Part shown: positions 7,901-17,169 of the stretch, one piece after another
Position numbering within the stretch: position 1 is the stretch's first letter
How the letters are laid out: each line of letters begins with the position of its first letter
NCBI RefSeq assembly: GCF_028736215.1
Contig: NZ_CP117883.1
Coordinates: 1,116,001 to 1,180,000 of the forward strand
DNA length: 64,000 nt
Origin: Mucilaginibacter sp. KACC 22773
GTDB taxonomy: Bacteria; Bacteroidota; Bacteroidia; Sphingobacteriales; Sphingobacteriaceae
Direction of reading: 5' to 3'
The notes under the pieces: generated by a model
Told to the model about the DNA's origin: nothing
Seen by the model: the letters and a program-made list of their open reading frames with translations, nothing else
Databases searched by the model: none
Program-made: the position numbers and the translations under genes

Positions 7901-8755
7901 TCATGCTTCCTGTACGCTCATTTGATATTGTTTTGGGCTCATGCCGAATTTTCTTTTAAATGCCGATGAAAAATTCGAAAGGTTATCGTACCCAAAATCA
8001 ATATAAAGCGATGTGGCATTTTTACCTTGTTCCAGCTCATGCCGGGCTACCTCAAGCTTTCTCTCGCGAATGTATTTGCCTGGGGCCATATGGTATACCT
8101 TTTCAAAGTCGCGTTTAAATGATGCCAGGCTCTTGTTGGCCAAAAAGGCCAGCTCATCAAGCGTAAGGTTATTGAACAGGTTGTTCTCCACTACGTTTTT
8201 TAACAGCAATTCGGGCGAGGGGGTATTGCTACGTAACAGGTCGGTCAATTGGCTGCCGTAGCTATCTAATAATACCAAAAGCACCTCTTCTACTTTGTTG
8301 ACGGCCAATAGGTATGGCAAGTTTTGCCCCTCCTGTATAAGCGTTTGTATGCTTTTAACATAATCGGCAATGTAATTAGTTTGCCTGAACTTAACATAGT
8401 CTGGCGTTAGCTGGGCTGGCCGCGAGTTCAATTTATGCCGGTTTAAAAAATCCTGGGCGAAAGCTGATGAAAAGAATACCAGTATGCTACTGTATTGATG
8501 ATTGTTTAAAGTATGCTCGGCCATAATGGAATTTCCTTCGGGAATCACAATCCCTTCCCCTGTGCCCACAATGGTATTATTGGCCGGGCGAAAAATTGCT
8601 TTCTCGCCATTAATTACAAAACTGATGGCATAGCAGTTGAATACAACCCTGCTGTTTTGCAGGCTATCCTTTTCGGTATAATATACAAATGAAATATCAC
8701 CGGCAGTTATACGCTGTTGGTTTTCGGTAGCCTGGGGTATGTAAATGTTGGTCAT
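7901..8755 (-). CDS. AraC family transcriptional regulator
   Basis: The 284-residue protein has a beta-rich N-terminal sensing part with no clear sub-family. Its C-terminal AraC/XylS double helix-turn-helix is at about residues 185-280. The first helix pair includes LTLDELAFLANKSLASFKRDFEKVYHMAPG and the second YIDFGYDNLSNFSSAFKRKFGMSPKQYQ, which contains the conserved family tail. It lies between a secreted protein (50 bases upstream) and a PEBP-like protein, all on the minus strand. The ligand is unknown. Confidence 0.92.
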   Translation of the reverse strand: MTNIYIPQATENQQRITAGDISFVYYTEKDSLQNSRVVFNCYAISFVINGEKAIFRPANNTIVGTGEGIVIPEGNSIMAEHTLNNHQYSSILVFFSSAFAQDFLNRHKLNSRPAQLTPDYVKFRQTNYIADYVKSIQTLIQEGQNLPYLLAVNKVEEVLLVLLDSYGSQLTDLLRSNTPSPELLLKNVVENNLFNNLTLDELAFLANKSLASFKRDFEKVYHMAPGKYIRERKLEVARHELEQGKNATSLYIDFGYDNLSNFSSAFKRKFGMSPKQYQMSVQEA

Positions 8756-8805
8756 TAATTCATCTCTTTGTGGCGTAAATCTGGCAGTGAAGCCGTCAAA
8801 ATCAA

Positions 8806-9312
8806 CTACAGTATTTGCTCGGTAGTTGATTTTGGAATTTGTAAAGCTGGGTTAAAATCAGGGATCAGCTGTTTTATTTTATCGCTGGTGGAGTTGTTTA
8901 AATCCAAAAAAGACCATGTTTTGCCACCATCCTTACTTATTGCCAATAGATAGCTGTGGCTGATTATATGAGCATTTGGCAGTTTGATGGTTAAGTTCTC
9001 GGGCACAAGGCAATGGGTTTCGGCACCTGCTTTGTAAAATTTTCCGGGAGAGCCTACTGTTGCGCTTTCAAAAATTACTCCCTGGGTTTTCATTTGTGCC
9101 ATACCCTTGTTAACTATCGATACCATTTTTTGCTTACCACCCGCCATTTGCACAGCTTTAGGATAAGTATGGTTTATAATAGTTGCATAATCGCCGGCTA
9201 TCATGGCCTGGGCCAAAATATTTGCCTGGTGTTTTACCGTAGCAGTGTCCTGGGCTAATACGTTTAATGGCAAAATAGCAATGGCGAACAGGTAAATTAT
9301 GATTTTTTTCAT
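8806..9312 (-). CDS. Secreted protein of unknown function
   Basis: The 168-residue product has a signal peptide (MKKIIIYLFAIAILPLNVLAQ). The mature domain starts with a helical AMIAGDYATIINHTYPKAVQMAGGKQK segment and ends in a strand-rich part with LLAISKDGGKTWSFLDLNN. I recall similar uncharacterised proteins in other sphingobacteria. The helix-then-sheet order is reminiscent of NTF2-like folds, but this is only an impression. It is the first gene of a minus-strand group with the AraC regulator. Confidence 0.75.
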   Translation of the reverse strand: MKKIIIYLFAIAILPLNVLAQDTATVKHQANILAQAMIAGDYATIINHTYPKAVQMAGGKQKMVSIVNKGMAQMKTQGVIFESATVGSPGKFYKAGAETHCLVPENLTIKLPNAHIISHSYLLAISKDGGKTWSFLDLNNSTSDKIKQLIPDFNPALQIPKSTTEQIL

Positions 9313-9589
9313 GGTATATATTGATGATCTTTTCCGGGTTATTAATGTAACTCTGAGTCTAATATAAGCTTTCGGCAGATTATAAAAAATATATTTTAGT
9401 TTGGATGCGGTTTAACGTTGTTATCAATATCGAAACAGTTTTGCCAATACTGCAAGCCTGTACTTTACTTTACCTAAGCGATAGTAGCTGCAAAAGGGCG
9501 GCGGCACTATATCTGTATAAATTCCATTACAAAATGCAGGCGGCGTTAATTTTAGGTAACTTCATATTTAAAAACATAACTGCTTCCTG

Positions 9590-10057
9590 ATGATGTTAAA
9601 ATGTCTGATCAAAACATTATACCCGGTCATTTTAACGACTATTTTATTGGGATGCGGCCATGTTAAACAGGTGTTTAAAAGTGATTGCAACGATGATTTC
9701 TCGCCCGTTTATAAGCGTGTTCCTTTTACCGAGCTGGTAAAAAACCTAAAAAAGTATGATAGGCAATATGTAGAGGTTACCGGCAAATATATAGAAGCGC
9801 CAGAGCAATCCGTTTTGTTTAATGATAGCCTTTTTGCCGATCACTCGGCAGGGCATGCCATCTGGATAAATTTTAACCCCGATTGTCCGCTTTATTTAGA
9901 GGGAACGCGAACAGGTCTTTTTCAATATAATAACGGCCAGTTTACGCAGATAAATGATAAACATGTAACTATAAAGGGGCGGGTTGATGCCCACGATACC
10001 GGGCACCTGAACCAATACAAAGGAGCTATTGAAAGAATTAGTTATATCGATTTATAA
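9590..10057 (+). CDS. Putative lipoprotein of unknown function
   Basis: The 155-residue product begins with a lipoprotein-type signal whose lipobox reads TILLGC (Cys about 22). The mature part has the alternation of short strands seen in OB-fold proteins (YVEVTGKYIEAPEQSVLF, then HVTIKGRVDA), but I cannot place it in a named family. Two ATGs in a row (9590 and 9593) make the exact start ambiguous by one codon. It stands alone on the plus strand, with a palindromic repeat (10107-10185) shortly after its stop. Confidence 0.65.
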   Translation: MMLKCLIKTLYPVILTTILLGCGHVKQVFKSDCNDDFSPVYKRVPFTELVKNLKKYDRQYVEVTGKYIEAPEQSVLFNDSLFADHSAGHAIWINFNPDCPLYLEGTRTGLFQYNNGQFTQINDKHVTIKGRVDAHDTGHLNQYKGAIERISYIDL

Positions 10058-10106
10058 ATAAGCCTTGCCGGGCTGTTTAATATCATTAAAACAAAGTCTT
10101 AAACAC

Positions 10107-10185
10107 CGTCATTGCGAGGTACGAAGCAATCCCCGATATGCTAAGTCCTACATAGCTCGGGATTGCTTCGTACCTCGCAATGACG
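10107..10185. repeat. Dispersed palindromic repeat (CATTGCGAGG...CCTCGCAATG)
   Basis: Arms of 28-30 bases, at 10107-10136 and 10157-10185, are reverse complements apart from one extra C in the left arm. They enclose a 20-base centre. From general knowledge the core CATTGCGAGGTACGAAGCAA is a widespread bacterial intergenic palindrome. A degenerate single arm of the same repeat is at 14671-14702. The element lies between convergent genes. Confidence 0.85.
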
Positions 10186-10256
10186 CATGAATATTGCTTC
10201 ATTCGAAGTTTAAAAATATTAATAAACCATTTTTAGATAGCTTTTAAGCCCTTCTT

Positions 10257-11018
10257 TTAAATCTCCAGCTTTAAACCATCGTAAGCAAGCCGGATATTGG
10301 GTGGCAGCTCGGCCGATATATCCTGGTGTTTGCCCAGGCGGTGGCTTATATGGGTAAGATACGTAGTTTCGGCGCCAATTTCATTGGCGAAGTCGATAGC
10401 TTCGTCGAGCGTAAAGTGCGAGATATGGGTTTGTTTTTGCAGAGCGTTGATCACTAATATTTTTGAGCCTTTTATTTTTTCTTTTTCGGCCTCTGATACC
10501 GTTTTGGCATCGGTGATATAGGTAAAATCATTAATCCTGAAGCCCAGTACCGGCAGCCTATAGTGCAAAACCTCGATGGGGATAAATTTTACACTGCCAA
10601 TATTAAATGGATCTAAACCGATGGGATGAACAGTAACCTGCGGAATACCCGGATATCCGGTACCATCAAACACATAAGGAAACTCGCGGGCAAGCGCGCG
10701 TTGAACCCTGAAATCGGCGTAAACATCTACAGGGCCTTGCTGAAAATAGTTGAATGCCCGGATATCATCCATCCCGGCTATATGATCTTTATGCTCGTGG
10801 GTGTATACAATGGCATCCAAACGTTTTACGCCAGCACGCAACATCTGGTACCTGAAATCGGGGCCCGAATCAATAACGATGGTTTTATCTTCGGCCTCAA
10901 TTAAAATAGAGGTGCGTAAACGCTTATCGTATGCATCGGCAGATGTGCACACCTCGCACCCGCAGGCAATAACAGGTACGCCCTGCGATGTTCCGGTACC
11001 TAAAAATGTTATGGTCAC
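10257..11018 (-). CDS. MBL-fold metallo-hydrolase, PhnP-like
   Basis: The 253-residue protein has the metallo-beta-lactamase motif THEHKDH (residues 73-79), binding two metal ions. Other conserved parts are VIDSGPDFR near 48, the Asp in TYITDAKTV, and a late His (LTHISH). An N-terminal CGCEVC (C19, C21, C24) matches the zinc-knuckle cysteines of PhnP phosphodiesterases. A phosphodiesterase acting on small nucleotides or cyclic phosphates is the likely activity; no phn genes are near. The start is a GTG at 11018 that overlaps the TGA of the upstream gene (GTGA), suggesting translational coupling. Confidence 0.88.
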   Translation of the reverse strand: MTITFLGTGTSQGVPVIACGCEVCTSADAYDKRLRTSILIEAEDKTIVIDSGPDFRYQMLRAGVKRLDAIVYTHEHKDHIAGMDDIRAFNYFQQGPVDVYADFRVQRALAREFPYVFDGTGYPGIPQVTVHPIGLDPFNIGSVKFIPIEVLHYRLPVLGFRINDFTYITDAKTVSEAEKEKIKGSKILVINALQKQTHISHFTLDEAIDFANEIGAETTYLTHISHRLGKHQDISAELPPNIRLAYDGLKLEI

Positions 11019-11287
11019 AGCTGCAATTTTGTTTGTTTTATTTCCTGTAAAAATGCAACCTGTTTTTCGTCAAGCAATCTAAAATCCACTTCCAGTTCGC
11101 GGAGCAGTTCAACCAGGGCCAGAATTTTACTTTCCAGGTTCGAAAACCGGTTTACAATCACCATACGGCTGTTTAATAGCAGGCAGGCCCCGGTTTTAAA
11201 GTTGCCTTTCTCGTACCGCACCTTGTAGCCTGCTGTTTTGAGCAGCATCTCTAATTTTTCGAGTGTATGGTTGGTAGCGGGTAGCAT
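11015..11287 (-). CDS. Small conserved hypothetical protein coupled to the PhnP-like hydrolase
   Basis: This 90-residue soluble protein has no recognisable motif. It looks like a small alpha/beta domain, with a helical N-terminus (TLEKLEMLLKTAGYKVRYEKG), a central strand pair (ACLLLNSRMVIVNRF) and a charged C-terminal helix. Its stop overlaps the GTG of the downstream hydrolase by four bases, so the two proteins are probably made together and may interact (inference). Confidence 0.7.
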   Translation of the reverse strand: MLPATNHTLEKLEMLLKTAGYKVRYEKGNFKTGACLLLNSRMVIVNRFSNLESKILALVELLRELEVDFRLLDEKQVAFLQEIKQTKLQL

Positions 11288-11402
11288 TATTTCAAAAGTA
11301 GTAAATTAAGTGTAATTACAGGTTCATTTTTGGATATCGATGCCTTTGGTTTAAATAGCTTGTATAGGTATATTTATAAACCAATTGCAACCTTGTACCA
11401 TC

Positions 11403-12464
11403 ATGAAAAAAAATATCTTTTTGGCTGTTTGCATAATTTGCCATACCGTAGCTTTTGCACAGCAAACAAAAACCTATGCCGAAAAGCTGGGCTGGCCCAA
11501 AGGCGCACGTGTAATTATTTTGCATGTTGACGATGCCGGGATGTCGCATGAATCGAACGATGGGGTAGAGACAGCTATTGAAAAGGGTGTAGCTACCTCA
11601 ACCAGTGTTATGATGCCCTGCCCATGGGTGCCCGAATTTGTAAAGTACCTGGATAAGCACCCCAATACCGATGCCGGCCTGCATTTAACCTTAACATCCG
11701 AATGGGATAACTATCGCTGGGGTCCTTTAGCGGGTAAAACCATTGTGCCCGGCCTTACCGATAAACAAGGATGTTTATACCCCAGTGTTGTGGCTGTTTA
11801 TTTTAATGCATCGGCCGATGAAGTTGACAAGGAAATAAGGGCGCAACTGGACAGGGCTTTAAAAATGGGCTTTAAGCCCACCCACCTTGATTCGCACATG
11901 GGTACCTTGTTTGCCAAGCCGATATTTACCGAAAAATATATTAAGCTTGGAATTGAAAAGCAAATTCCGGTAATGTTCCCCGGCGGCGATGACCTGTTTT
12001 ACCGTGCCGAAGCCCGGGCCGCTACCATAGCCGAATTAAAACAACAAGGTAAATATACCGAAGGTATGCCGATACCCGATCCGGCGGTATTGGCCAATGT
12101 GAAAGAAACCGGAGCTATGATCTGGAAGGCCGGACTGCCGGTACTCGACGATCTGCATAACTCAAGTTACGACTGGCAGATGCCCAACATCGATAAAATG
12201 ACCGACGCCCAAATTCAAAAATGGTATACCGATCACTATATCGAAAGCATTGGCCGCCTCTCGCCGGGGTTAACCATGGTAATTATGCATTGTACCAACC
12301 CATCGCCAAACTTCGATCAGATATCCGATACCGGAAAAAAGCGCAAAGGCGACTTGCTGGCCATGCTCGATCCCCGGCTAAAAGCGTTTTTAAAAGACAA
12401 AGGATTTATACTAACCACCTGGCGCGAGGTAATGGAAAGAAGGGTGAAAGCCGGGGATCTTTAG
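11403..12464 (+). CDS. YdjC/ChbG-type carbohydrate deacetylase, secreted
   Basis: The 353-residue product starts with a signal peptide (MKKNIFLAVCIICHTVAFAQ), which selects the ATG at 11403. The domain matches the YdjC/ChbG/HpnK deacetylase family: IILHVDDAGMSHESND near 38-53 with the metal-binding DD, HLTLTSEW near 95, and HLDSHMG near 160, providing the metal-binding histidine. Family members remove acetyl groups from N-acetylated sugars such as chitobiose. Export suggests action on extracellular or periplasmic glycans. A stutter repeat begins directly after the TAG. Confidence 0.85.
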   Translation: MKKNIFLAVCIICHTVAFAQQTKTYAEKLGWPKGARVIILHVDDAGMSHESNDGVETAIEKGVATSTSVMMPCPWVPEFVKYLDKHPNTDAGLHLTLTSEWDNYRWGPLAGKTIVPGLTDKQGCLYPSVVAVYFNASADEVDKEIRAQLDRALKMGFKPTHLDSHMGTLFAKPIFTEKYIKLGIEKQIPVMFPGGDDLFYRAEARAATIAELKQQGKYTEGMPIPDPAVLANVKETGAMIWKAGLPVLDDLHNSSYDWQMPNIDKMTDAQIQKWYTDHYIESIGRLSPGLTMVIMHCTNPSPNFDQISDTGKKRKGDLLAMLDPRLKAFLKDKGFILTTWREVMERRVKAGDL

Positions 12465-12620
12465 ATGTGCAGATGTGCAGATTTCAGGTGTGCAGATTTT
12501 AAATCTGTAGATTCAGAAATGTAATAGCAGACTGCATATCGGTACAACAAATGTTTCATCATTGGCACCCGCATATTTTTACGTCTGCTATTTCATCTGC
12601 ACATCTGAAATCTGCATATC
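12465..12620. repeat. Inverted stutter repeat of GTGCAGATTTCAGATGTGCAG words
   Basis: The left arm (12465-12516) is built of ATGTGCAGAT and CAGATTTCAG words in tandem. The right arm (12583-12620) is their degenerate reverse complement (TCATCTGCACATCTGAAATC). About 65 bases separate them. The left arm starts at the base after the deacetylase stop codon, and the right arm ends seven bases before the stop of the convergent CAP gene. Confidence 0.75.
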
Positions 12621-12626
12621 AAAGAA

Positions 12627-13175
12627 TCAATTCTGTATCAGCTTGTACTTCCCGGATTTGATTAGCTTTTGTTGCTCGGTCGAAAACGAGGTGCGACCGC
12701 CAAAATCCTGTACCCAATAGCTTTTATACTCTGCTACGCCAACTTCCTTAAAATCGGGGTTCATCAGGTTTCGGCAATGTCCTTCGCTTTTAAACCATCC
12801 GTCCATTACCTCGGCTATACTTTGCTGACCCTGTGCAATGTTTTCGCCTATGGCAAAGCTTTTAAAGCCTTTAAACTTATAGCCTGCCAAAACTATCCTA
12901 TCCTCCATGCTGCGGCCGTCTTTGCTGGTATGGCTAAAATAACTGCGCTTGGCCATATCTTTTGCATGGCCGGTGGCTGCATTAAACAGTTTATCGTTCC
13001 AGGTTAGGGCAGGAGCGGGCGGAAAATACTTATCGCCGCAATTGCAGCCCTTAGTGCGGGTTTGGTTTATCCGGTTTAAAAACTCGCTTTTAAATTCTTC
13101 GGTTTGCCCATAGGCCTTGCCACAGATTAACAATATGGCAAACAAATATATAGTGCTTAAAAATGATTTAGTCAT
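12627..13175 (-). CDS. CAP (SCP/PR-1) domain protein, secreted
   Basis: The 182-residue protein has a signal peptide ending near YGQ, followed by a single CAP domain. Conserved elements are LNRINQTRTKGC near 34, PALTWNDKLFNAATGHAKDMAKRSYFSHTSKDGRSMEDRI near 55-95 with the central His, GENIAQGQQSIAEVMDGWFKSEGHCRNLMNPDFKEVGVA near 115-150 with the second His, and a C-terminal WVQDFG. Bacterial CAP proteins have no single proven activity; the two His and two acidic residues form the family's putative metal or lipid site. Confidence 0.9.
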   Translation of the reverse strand: MTKSFLSTIYLFAILLICGKAYGQTEEFKSEFLNRINQTRTKGCNCGDKYFPPAPALTWNDKLFNAATGHAKDMAKRSYFSHTSKDGRSMEDRIVLAGYKFKGFKSFAIGENIAQGQQSIAEVMDGWFKSEGHCRNLMNPDFKEVGVAEYKSYWVQDFGGRTSFSTEQQKLIKSGKYKLIQN

Positions 13176-13363
13176 AACTTATCAGACAAACAAAAATGGC
13201 TGAGGTTTAGTATAATGTAACAGTGTTTTGAAGAAATAAAAAAGACTGTACAGGATAGCGCGTCGAAATCAAAGAACTACTTTTAAAACAACCAGTTATT
13301 ATCGCCATTAAATCTGCCTGGCGGTGGCGTAATATGTTCTCATTTAATTTATACCGGATAATA

Positions 13364-14551
13364 ATGAATAAAACCAAATTGTTGCTTTGTTTAGCGCTTA
13401 TGCAGGCATGCTTTTTTGTTTTTAAGGCAAATGGCCAAAGCCCTGCTAAACATTATGACGTGGCCACGTTTTATTGGCCAGCCTACCACCCCGATGCCAG
13501 GTTTAAGGATATTGGCGTTTTTCCGGATGGGAAAGGGGAGTGGGAGGCTATTTACAAGGCGAAGCCCAAGTTTGCAGGCCACGAAGTGCCCAAGGTGCCA
13601 CTTTGGGGCTACGAAGATGAAACAGACCCTGCAGTGATGGGTAAAAAAATAGCTACGGCTGCAAAGTATGGCGTTAACGTAATGATATTTGACTGGTACT
13701 GGTACGATAAAAAACCTTTTTTGGAGGATGCCCTGAACAAGGGTTTCCTGAAGGCTAAAAACACCAACGATATGAAGTTTTACCTGATGTGGGCCAACCA
13801 TGATCATAACTCGTATTTAGATCCATCGAACCCCGATAAAAGCAAGGTGTACTTTTATGGTGGAGTAGATAAGAAAACTTTTGAGGAGATGGTTGCGCAT
13901 ATCATTAACGATTACTTTAAAAAGCCCAACTATTATAAAATAAATGGCCGGCCGGTGTTCAGCATTTACGAACTGTCGACCTTTATCAAAGGCATAGGTG
14001 GCTCCGAAAAAGCAAAAGAGGCTATAGATTACTTCCGTAAAAAGACGGTAGACGCTGGTTTCCCCGGTTTGCATTTGCAGGCTACACTTTGGGGTAATAT
14101 CCCGTCGACGTTAAAAGATGTGCCCGGCGATAAGGTACAAACACAAAATTCGACGCTGGAGTATTTTGGATTTAACAGCATGACCAATTACCAGTGGTGC
14201 CATTTTGTAGCGCCAAGCGGCGATTATATTCCCTGGGGCCAAAAAGCCATAGCCAAATGGGCCGAGTGGGATACTACCTTTAAAATTCCGTACTGCCCGC
14301 ATGTTTCTATAGGCTGGGACAGCAACCCGCGTTTCCCGGTACAAAAGCAAGACCTGGTTGTAAACAACAAGCCCGAATATTTTCAGGTGTATCTTCAAAA
14401 AGCTAAAGAATATGTTGACGCGCACCCTAACCAGCCGCCACTAATTACCATAAACGCCTGGAACGAGTGGGCCGAAGGCAGCTACCTTGAACCGGATAAA
14501 AAACACGGCTACGGTTACCTGGAGGCTGTTAAAAATGTGTTTTTAAAATGA
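13364..14551 (+). CDS. WbsX-like / GH99-like secreted protein
   Basis: The 395-residue product has a signal peptide (residues 1-25; the ATG at 13364 fits this better than one ten codons upstream). The domain resembles the WbsX family, related to GH99 endo-alpha-mannosidases. Features include the opening FYWPAYHPD, GYEDETDPAVMGKKI, MIFDWYWYDKKPFLE near 108-122, and the C-terminal INAWNEWAEGSYLEPD with conserved Trp and acidic residues. In polysaccharide clusters WbsX is annotated as a glycosyltransferase, but an exported copy standing alone is more likely a glycoside hydrolase (inference). Confidence 0.8.
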   Translation: MNKTKLLLCLALMQACFFVFKANGQSPAKHYDVATFYWPAYHPDARFKDIGVFPDGKGEWEAIYKAKPKFAGHEVPKVPLWGYEDETDPAVMGKKIATAAKYGVNVMIFDWYWYDKKPFLEDALNKGFLKAKNTNDMKFYLMWANHDHNSYLDPSNPDKSKVYFYGGVDKKTFEEMVAHIINDYFKKPNYYKINGRPVFSIYELSTFIKGIGGSEKAKEAIDYFRKKTVDAGFPGLHLQATLWGNIPSTLKDVPGDKVQTQNSTLEYFGFNSMTNYQWCHFVAPSGDYIPWGQKAIAKWAEWDTTFKIPYCPHVSIGWDSNPRFPVQKQDLVVNNKPEYFQVYLQKAKEYVDAHPNQPPLITINAWNEWAEGSYLEPDKKHGYGYLEAVKNVFLK

Positions 14552-14670
14552 AAGGTTTTGTGACCGGGCGCTCTTTAAAAAAGCGTTGGAAATGTGCGGT
14601 TTTCCTCTCTCGGGCTGTCCTGTGAGCACCTCTTTTAAATAAGAAGCTGTCTAAAAATAAAACAACAGAC

Positions 14671-14702
14671 CGTCGTTGCGAGATACGAAGCAATCCCCGA
14701 CT
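14671..14702. repeat. Single degenerate arm of the CATTGCGAGG palindrome
   Basis: This segment (CGTCGTTGCGAGATACGAAG and following CAATCCCCGA) matches the left arm of the 10107-10185 repeat with a few substitutions. No partner arm follows. It lies in the 235-base gap between the convergent WbsX-like gene and glpF, which otherwise shows nothing recognisable. Confidence 0.7.
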
Positions 14703-14786
14703 ATGGAGACCGGACTTGCAAAGCTACCGGGTAAGTAGGGCCGATGCCCGTTGTTAATGTATTACGCCTTTTAATACTGTGAGCAT

Positions 14787-15515
14787 TTACCTTATCCATA
14801 AATACAAGCCGGCGGCTATCGCTGCGCCTGCTATAGGTCCAAAAACAGGGATCCAGGCGTAGGGCCAGTCGCTGGTGCCTTTGTTTTTGATGGGGAGTAT
14901 CATGTGCATAATGCGCGGGCCAAGGTCGCGGCAGGGGTTAATGGCGTAGCCGGTAGTACCTCCCAGCGATAAGCCTATTACCCATACCAGCAATGCCACG
15001 GGTATGGCGCCAACGGAGCCGAGGCCTATAGGCGTATTTGTAGGCACAATTTGCGCGCCCGCAATGTAAAATATGGTAAATAACAGTACGAAGGCGCCAA
15101 TAACTTCGCTGGTAATGTTGGAGATGTAATTGCGTACGGCCGGGCCGGTGCAAAACACGGCCAGTATCGAGGCCGGATCATTGGTGCGTTTAAAATGATC
15201 GTAATACATCATCCATACCAGGAATGAGCCTATCATAGCACCTAAAAATTGCGCGGCTATATACAATGGCACCTGCGCCCAGGCAAACTTACCCGCTATG
15301 GCCAGCGCTATGGTAACCGCGGGATTAAGGTGAGCGCCGCTGTAGGGCCCCGCAACCACCACCCCAACAAATACGGCCAGGCCCCAGGCCGTGGTAATAA
15401 CTATCCAGCCGCTGTTATTTCCCTTAGTATCTTTTAATACTACGTTGGCCACAACGCCATCGCCTAAAAGTATGAGTAACATGGTGCCAATCAGTTCGGC
15501 AATAAATGGAGACAT
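14787..15515 (-). CDS. glpF: Glycerol uptake facilitator (aquaglyceroporin, MIP family)
   Basis: This 242-residue inner-membrane channel has the six-helix MIP layout. The first pore motif, AHLNPAVT, is canonical at residues 64-66. The second reads GYAINPCRDLGPR at 193-195, NPC instead of NPA. The Arg of the selectivity filter (R196) and the following Asp (D197), typical of glycerol rather than water channels, are present. The gene is last in the glpD-glpK-glpF group, which supports glycerol import. The NPC variant is unusual but lies at a position where substitutions occur in some divergent aquaporins. Confidence 0.93.
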   Translation of the reverse strand: MSPFIAELIGTMLLILLGDGVVANVVLKDTKGNNSGWIVITTAWGLAVFVGVVVAGPYSGAHLNPAVTIALAIAGKFAWAQVPLYIAAQFLGAMIGSFLVWMMYYDHFKRTNDPASILAVFCTGPAVRNYISNITSEVIGAFVLLFTIFYIAGAQIVPTNTPIGLGSVGAIPVALLVWVIGLSLGGTTGYAINPCRDLGPRIMHMILPIKNKGTSDWPYAWIPVFGPIAGAAIAAGLYLWIR

Positions 15516-15606
15516 GGTAATAAAATTTATAGGTTTAAATAATTTTAACGGGTTATAATAAAATATTCCAGATGCATCAGCCTACCGCTTTGATAATTAA
15601 TCCCTC

Positions 15607-15654
15607 TTGCTTCCAGGCTTTCTGCTTTCTGCCTTTCGCTTTTAGCCTTTATCG
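15607..15654. repeat. Stutter repeat of AAAGGC/AGAAAGC words, overlapping the glpK 3' end
   Basis: Read on the minus strand this is a run of words such as AAAGGCTAAAAGCGAAAGGC, then AGAAAGC twice and a decayed copy. It includes the last codons of glpK (Lys-Gly-stop) and continues past the stop. No convincing reverse-complement arm is present, so this may be a half element. Confidence 0.6.
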
Positions 15655-17138
15655 GCCCAACTCTTAGCCGCATGAATGGCTCTTTTCCAGCCTTCAATAT
15701 CCGCTTTAATATCCTCCGGGTTGCCGGCGGGGATAAATTCTTTTTCGGATTGCCACAGTTGCTGTATTTCGGCCACATCTTTCCAAAAGCCTACTGCCAG
15801 GCCGGCAAGGTATGCCGCGCCCAAGGCGGTGGTTTCTACCACGTTTGGCCTTATTACTTTACAATTTAACACATCGGCCTGGTACTGCATCAGCAAATCG
15901 TTGGCAGTAGCGCCGCCATCTACCCGCAATTCTTTAATAGGCATCCCGGCATCGGCCTCCATGGCTTTTAGTACATCCATAGTTTGGTAGGCTATTGATG
16001 CCAGGGCCGCACGGGCCAGGTGACCGGCGGTAGTTCCGCGTGTAAGGCCAACTATTGTGCCCCGCGCCTCGGGATCCCAGTAAGGGGCGCCCAGGCCGGC
16101 AAAGGCAGGTACAAAAAATACGCCGCCGGTATCCTTAACACTGGTGGCCAGCTCTTCAACATCGGCAGATGTTTTGATGATGCCTAAGCCATCGCGCAGC
16201 CACTGTACCACGGCGCCGCCAATAAATATGCTGCCTTCGAAGGCGTACTGTATTTCGCCGTTAATTTTCCAGGCAATGGTGGTAAGCAGGTTGTTTTTTG
16301 ATTCGATAAACTGGTTGCCAATGTTCATCAGCATAAAACAACCGGTGCCATACGTATTTTTAACCATGGCCTTGTCAATACACATTTGCCCAAACAGCGC
16401 GGCATGCTGATCGCCGGCTATACCCGCGATAGGTATTTTGCTGGCGAATATGGTGGTGGCTGTTTCGCCATAAACCTCGCTTGATTGCTTTACCTCGGGC
16501 AGCATGCTTTTAGGGATATCCAGCAGCTGCAGCAACTCATCATCCCATTGCTGGGTGCGGATGTTGAACAGCATGGTACGACTGGCGTTGGTTACATCGG
16601 TAACGTGCACCTGGCCGCGGGTAAATTTCCATACCAGCCAGCTATCAACCGTGCCAAAGGCCAGTTTACCGGCGTCGGCCAGCGCTCGTGCGCCATCCAC
16701 ATTATCCAGGATCCACTTTATTTTGGAGCCCGAAAAATAGGCATCTATCACCAGCCCGGTTTTAGAGCGGATCATATCACTGTGTCCGTCTTGTTTCAAT
16801 TTATCGCAGTAAGCCGCGGTGCGCCTGTCCTGCCAAACTATGGCGTTGTAAATGGCTTCGCCGGTTTCGCGGTTCCATACAATGGTGGTTTCGCGCTGGT
16901 TGGTAATGCCTATGGCTTTAATATTTTTGCCATTAAGCCCGGCCTTAACTGTAGCCTCGGCAGCAACACCCGCCTGGGTCGACCAGATCTCGTTCGGATC
17001 GTGCTCAACCCAGCCCGGTTTTGGGAAATATTGTTTGAATTCTTTCTGCGACAGCGCTATAATTTGCCCCGCATGATCAAATATGATCGCCCTCGAACTG
17101 GTTGTCCCCTGGTCGAGGGCCAAAATGTATTGTTCCAT
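15642..17138 (-). CDS. glpK: Glycerol kinase
   Basis: GlpK phosphorylates glycerol to glycerol 3-phosphate in the cytoplasm using ATP. The 498-residue protein is full length for the FGGY kinase family. It starts with the phosphate-binding [16 protein letters not shown] (residues 6-21), has [11 protein letters not shown] near 42, [30 protein letters not shown] near 76-105, [10 protein letters not shown] near 243 and the C-terminal [20 protein letters not shown]. It lies between glpD (142 bases upstream) and glpF (126 bases downstream); both gaps contain stutter repeats. The last two codons lie inside one of them. Confidence 0.97.
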   Translation of the reverse strand: MEQYILALDQGTTSSRAIIFDHAGQIIALSQKEFKQYFPKPGWVEHDPNEIWSTQAGVAAEATVKAGLNGKNIKAIGITNQRETTIVWNRETGEAIYNAIVWQDRRTAAYCDKLKQDGHSDMIRSKTGLVIDAYFSGSKIKWILDNVDGARALADAGKLAFGTVDSWLVWKFTRGQVHVTDVTNASRTMLFNIRTQQWDDELLQLLDIPKSMLPEVKQSSEVYGETATTIFASKIPIAGIAGDQHAALFGQMCIDKAMVKNTYGTGCFMLMNIGNQFIESKNNLLTTIAWKINGEIQYAFEGSIFIGGAVVQWLRDGLGIIKTSADVEELATSVKDTGGVFFVPAFAGLGAPYWDPEARGTIVGLTRGTTAGHLARAALASIAYQTMDVLKAMEADAGMPIKELRVDGGATANDLLMQYQADVLNCKVIRPNVVETTALGAAYLAGLAVGFWKDVAEIQQLWQSEKEFIPAGNPEDIKADIEGWKRAIHAAKSWADKG

Positions 17139-17169
17139 TACTAAGTGTTTATAATTGGTTGGTTATTTT

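Noticed and set aside
9405..9590. 61-codon ORF before the lipoprotein gene
   Set aside because: No motif, and the codon pattern does not look coding. It only fills the gap.
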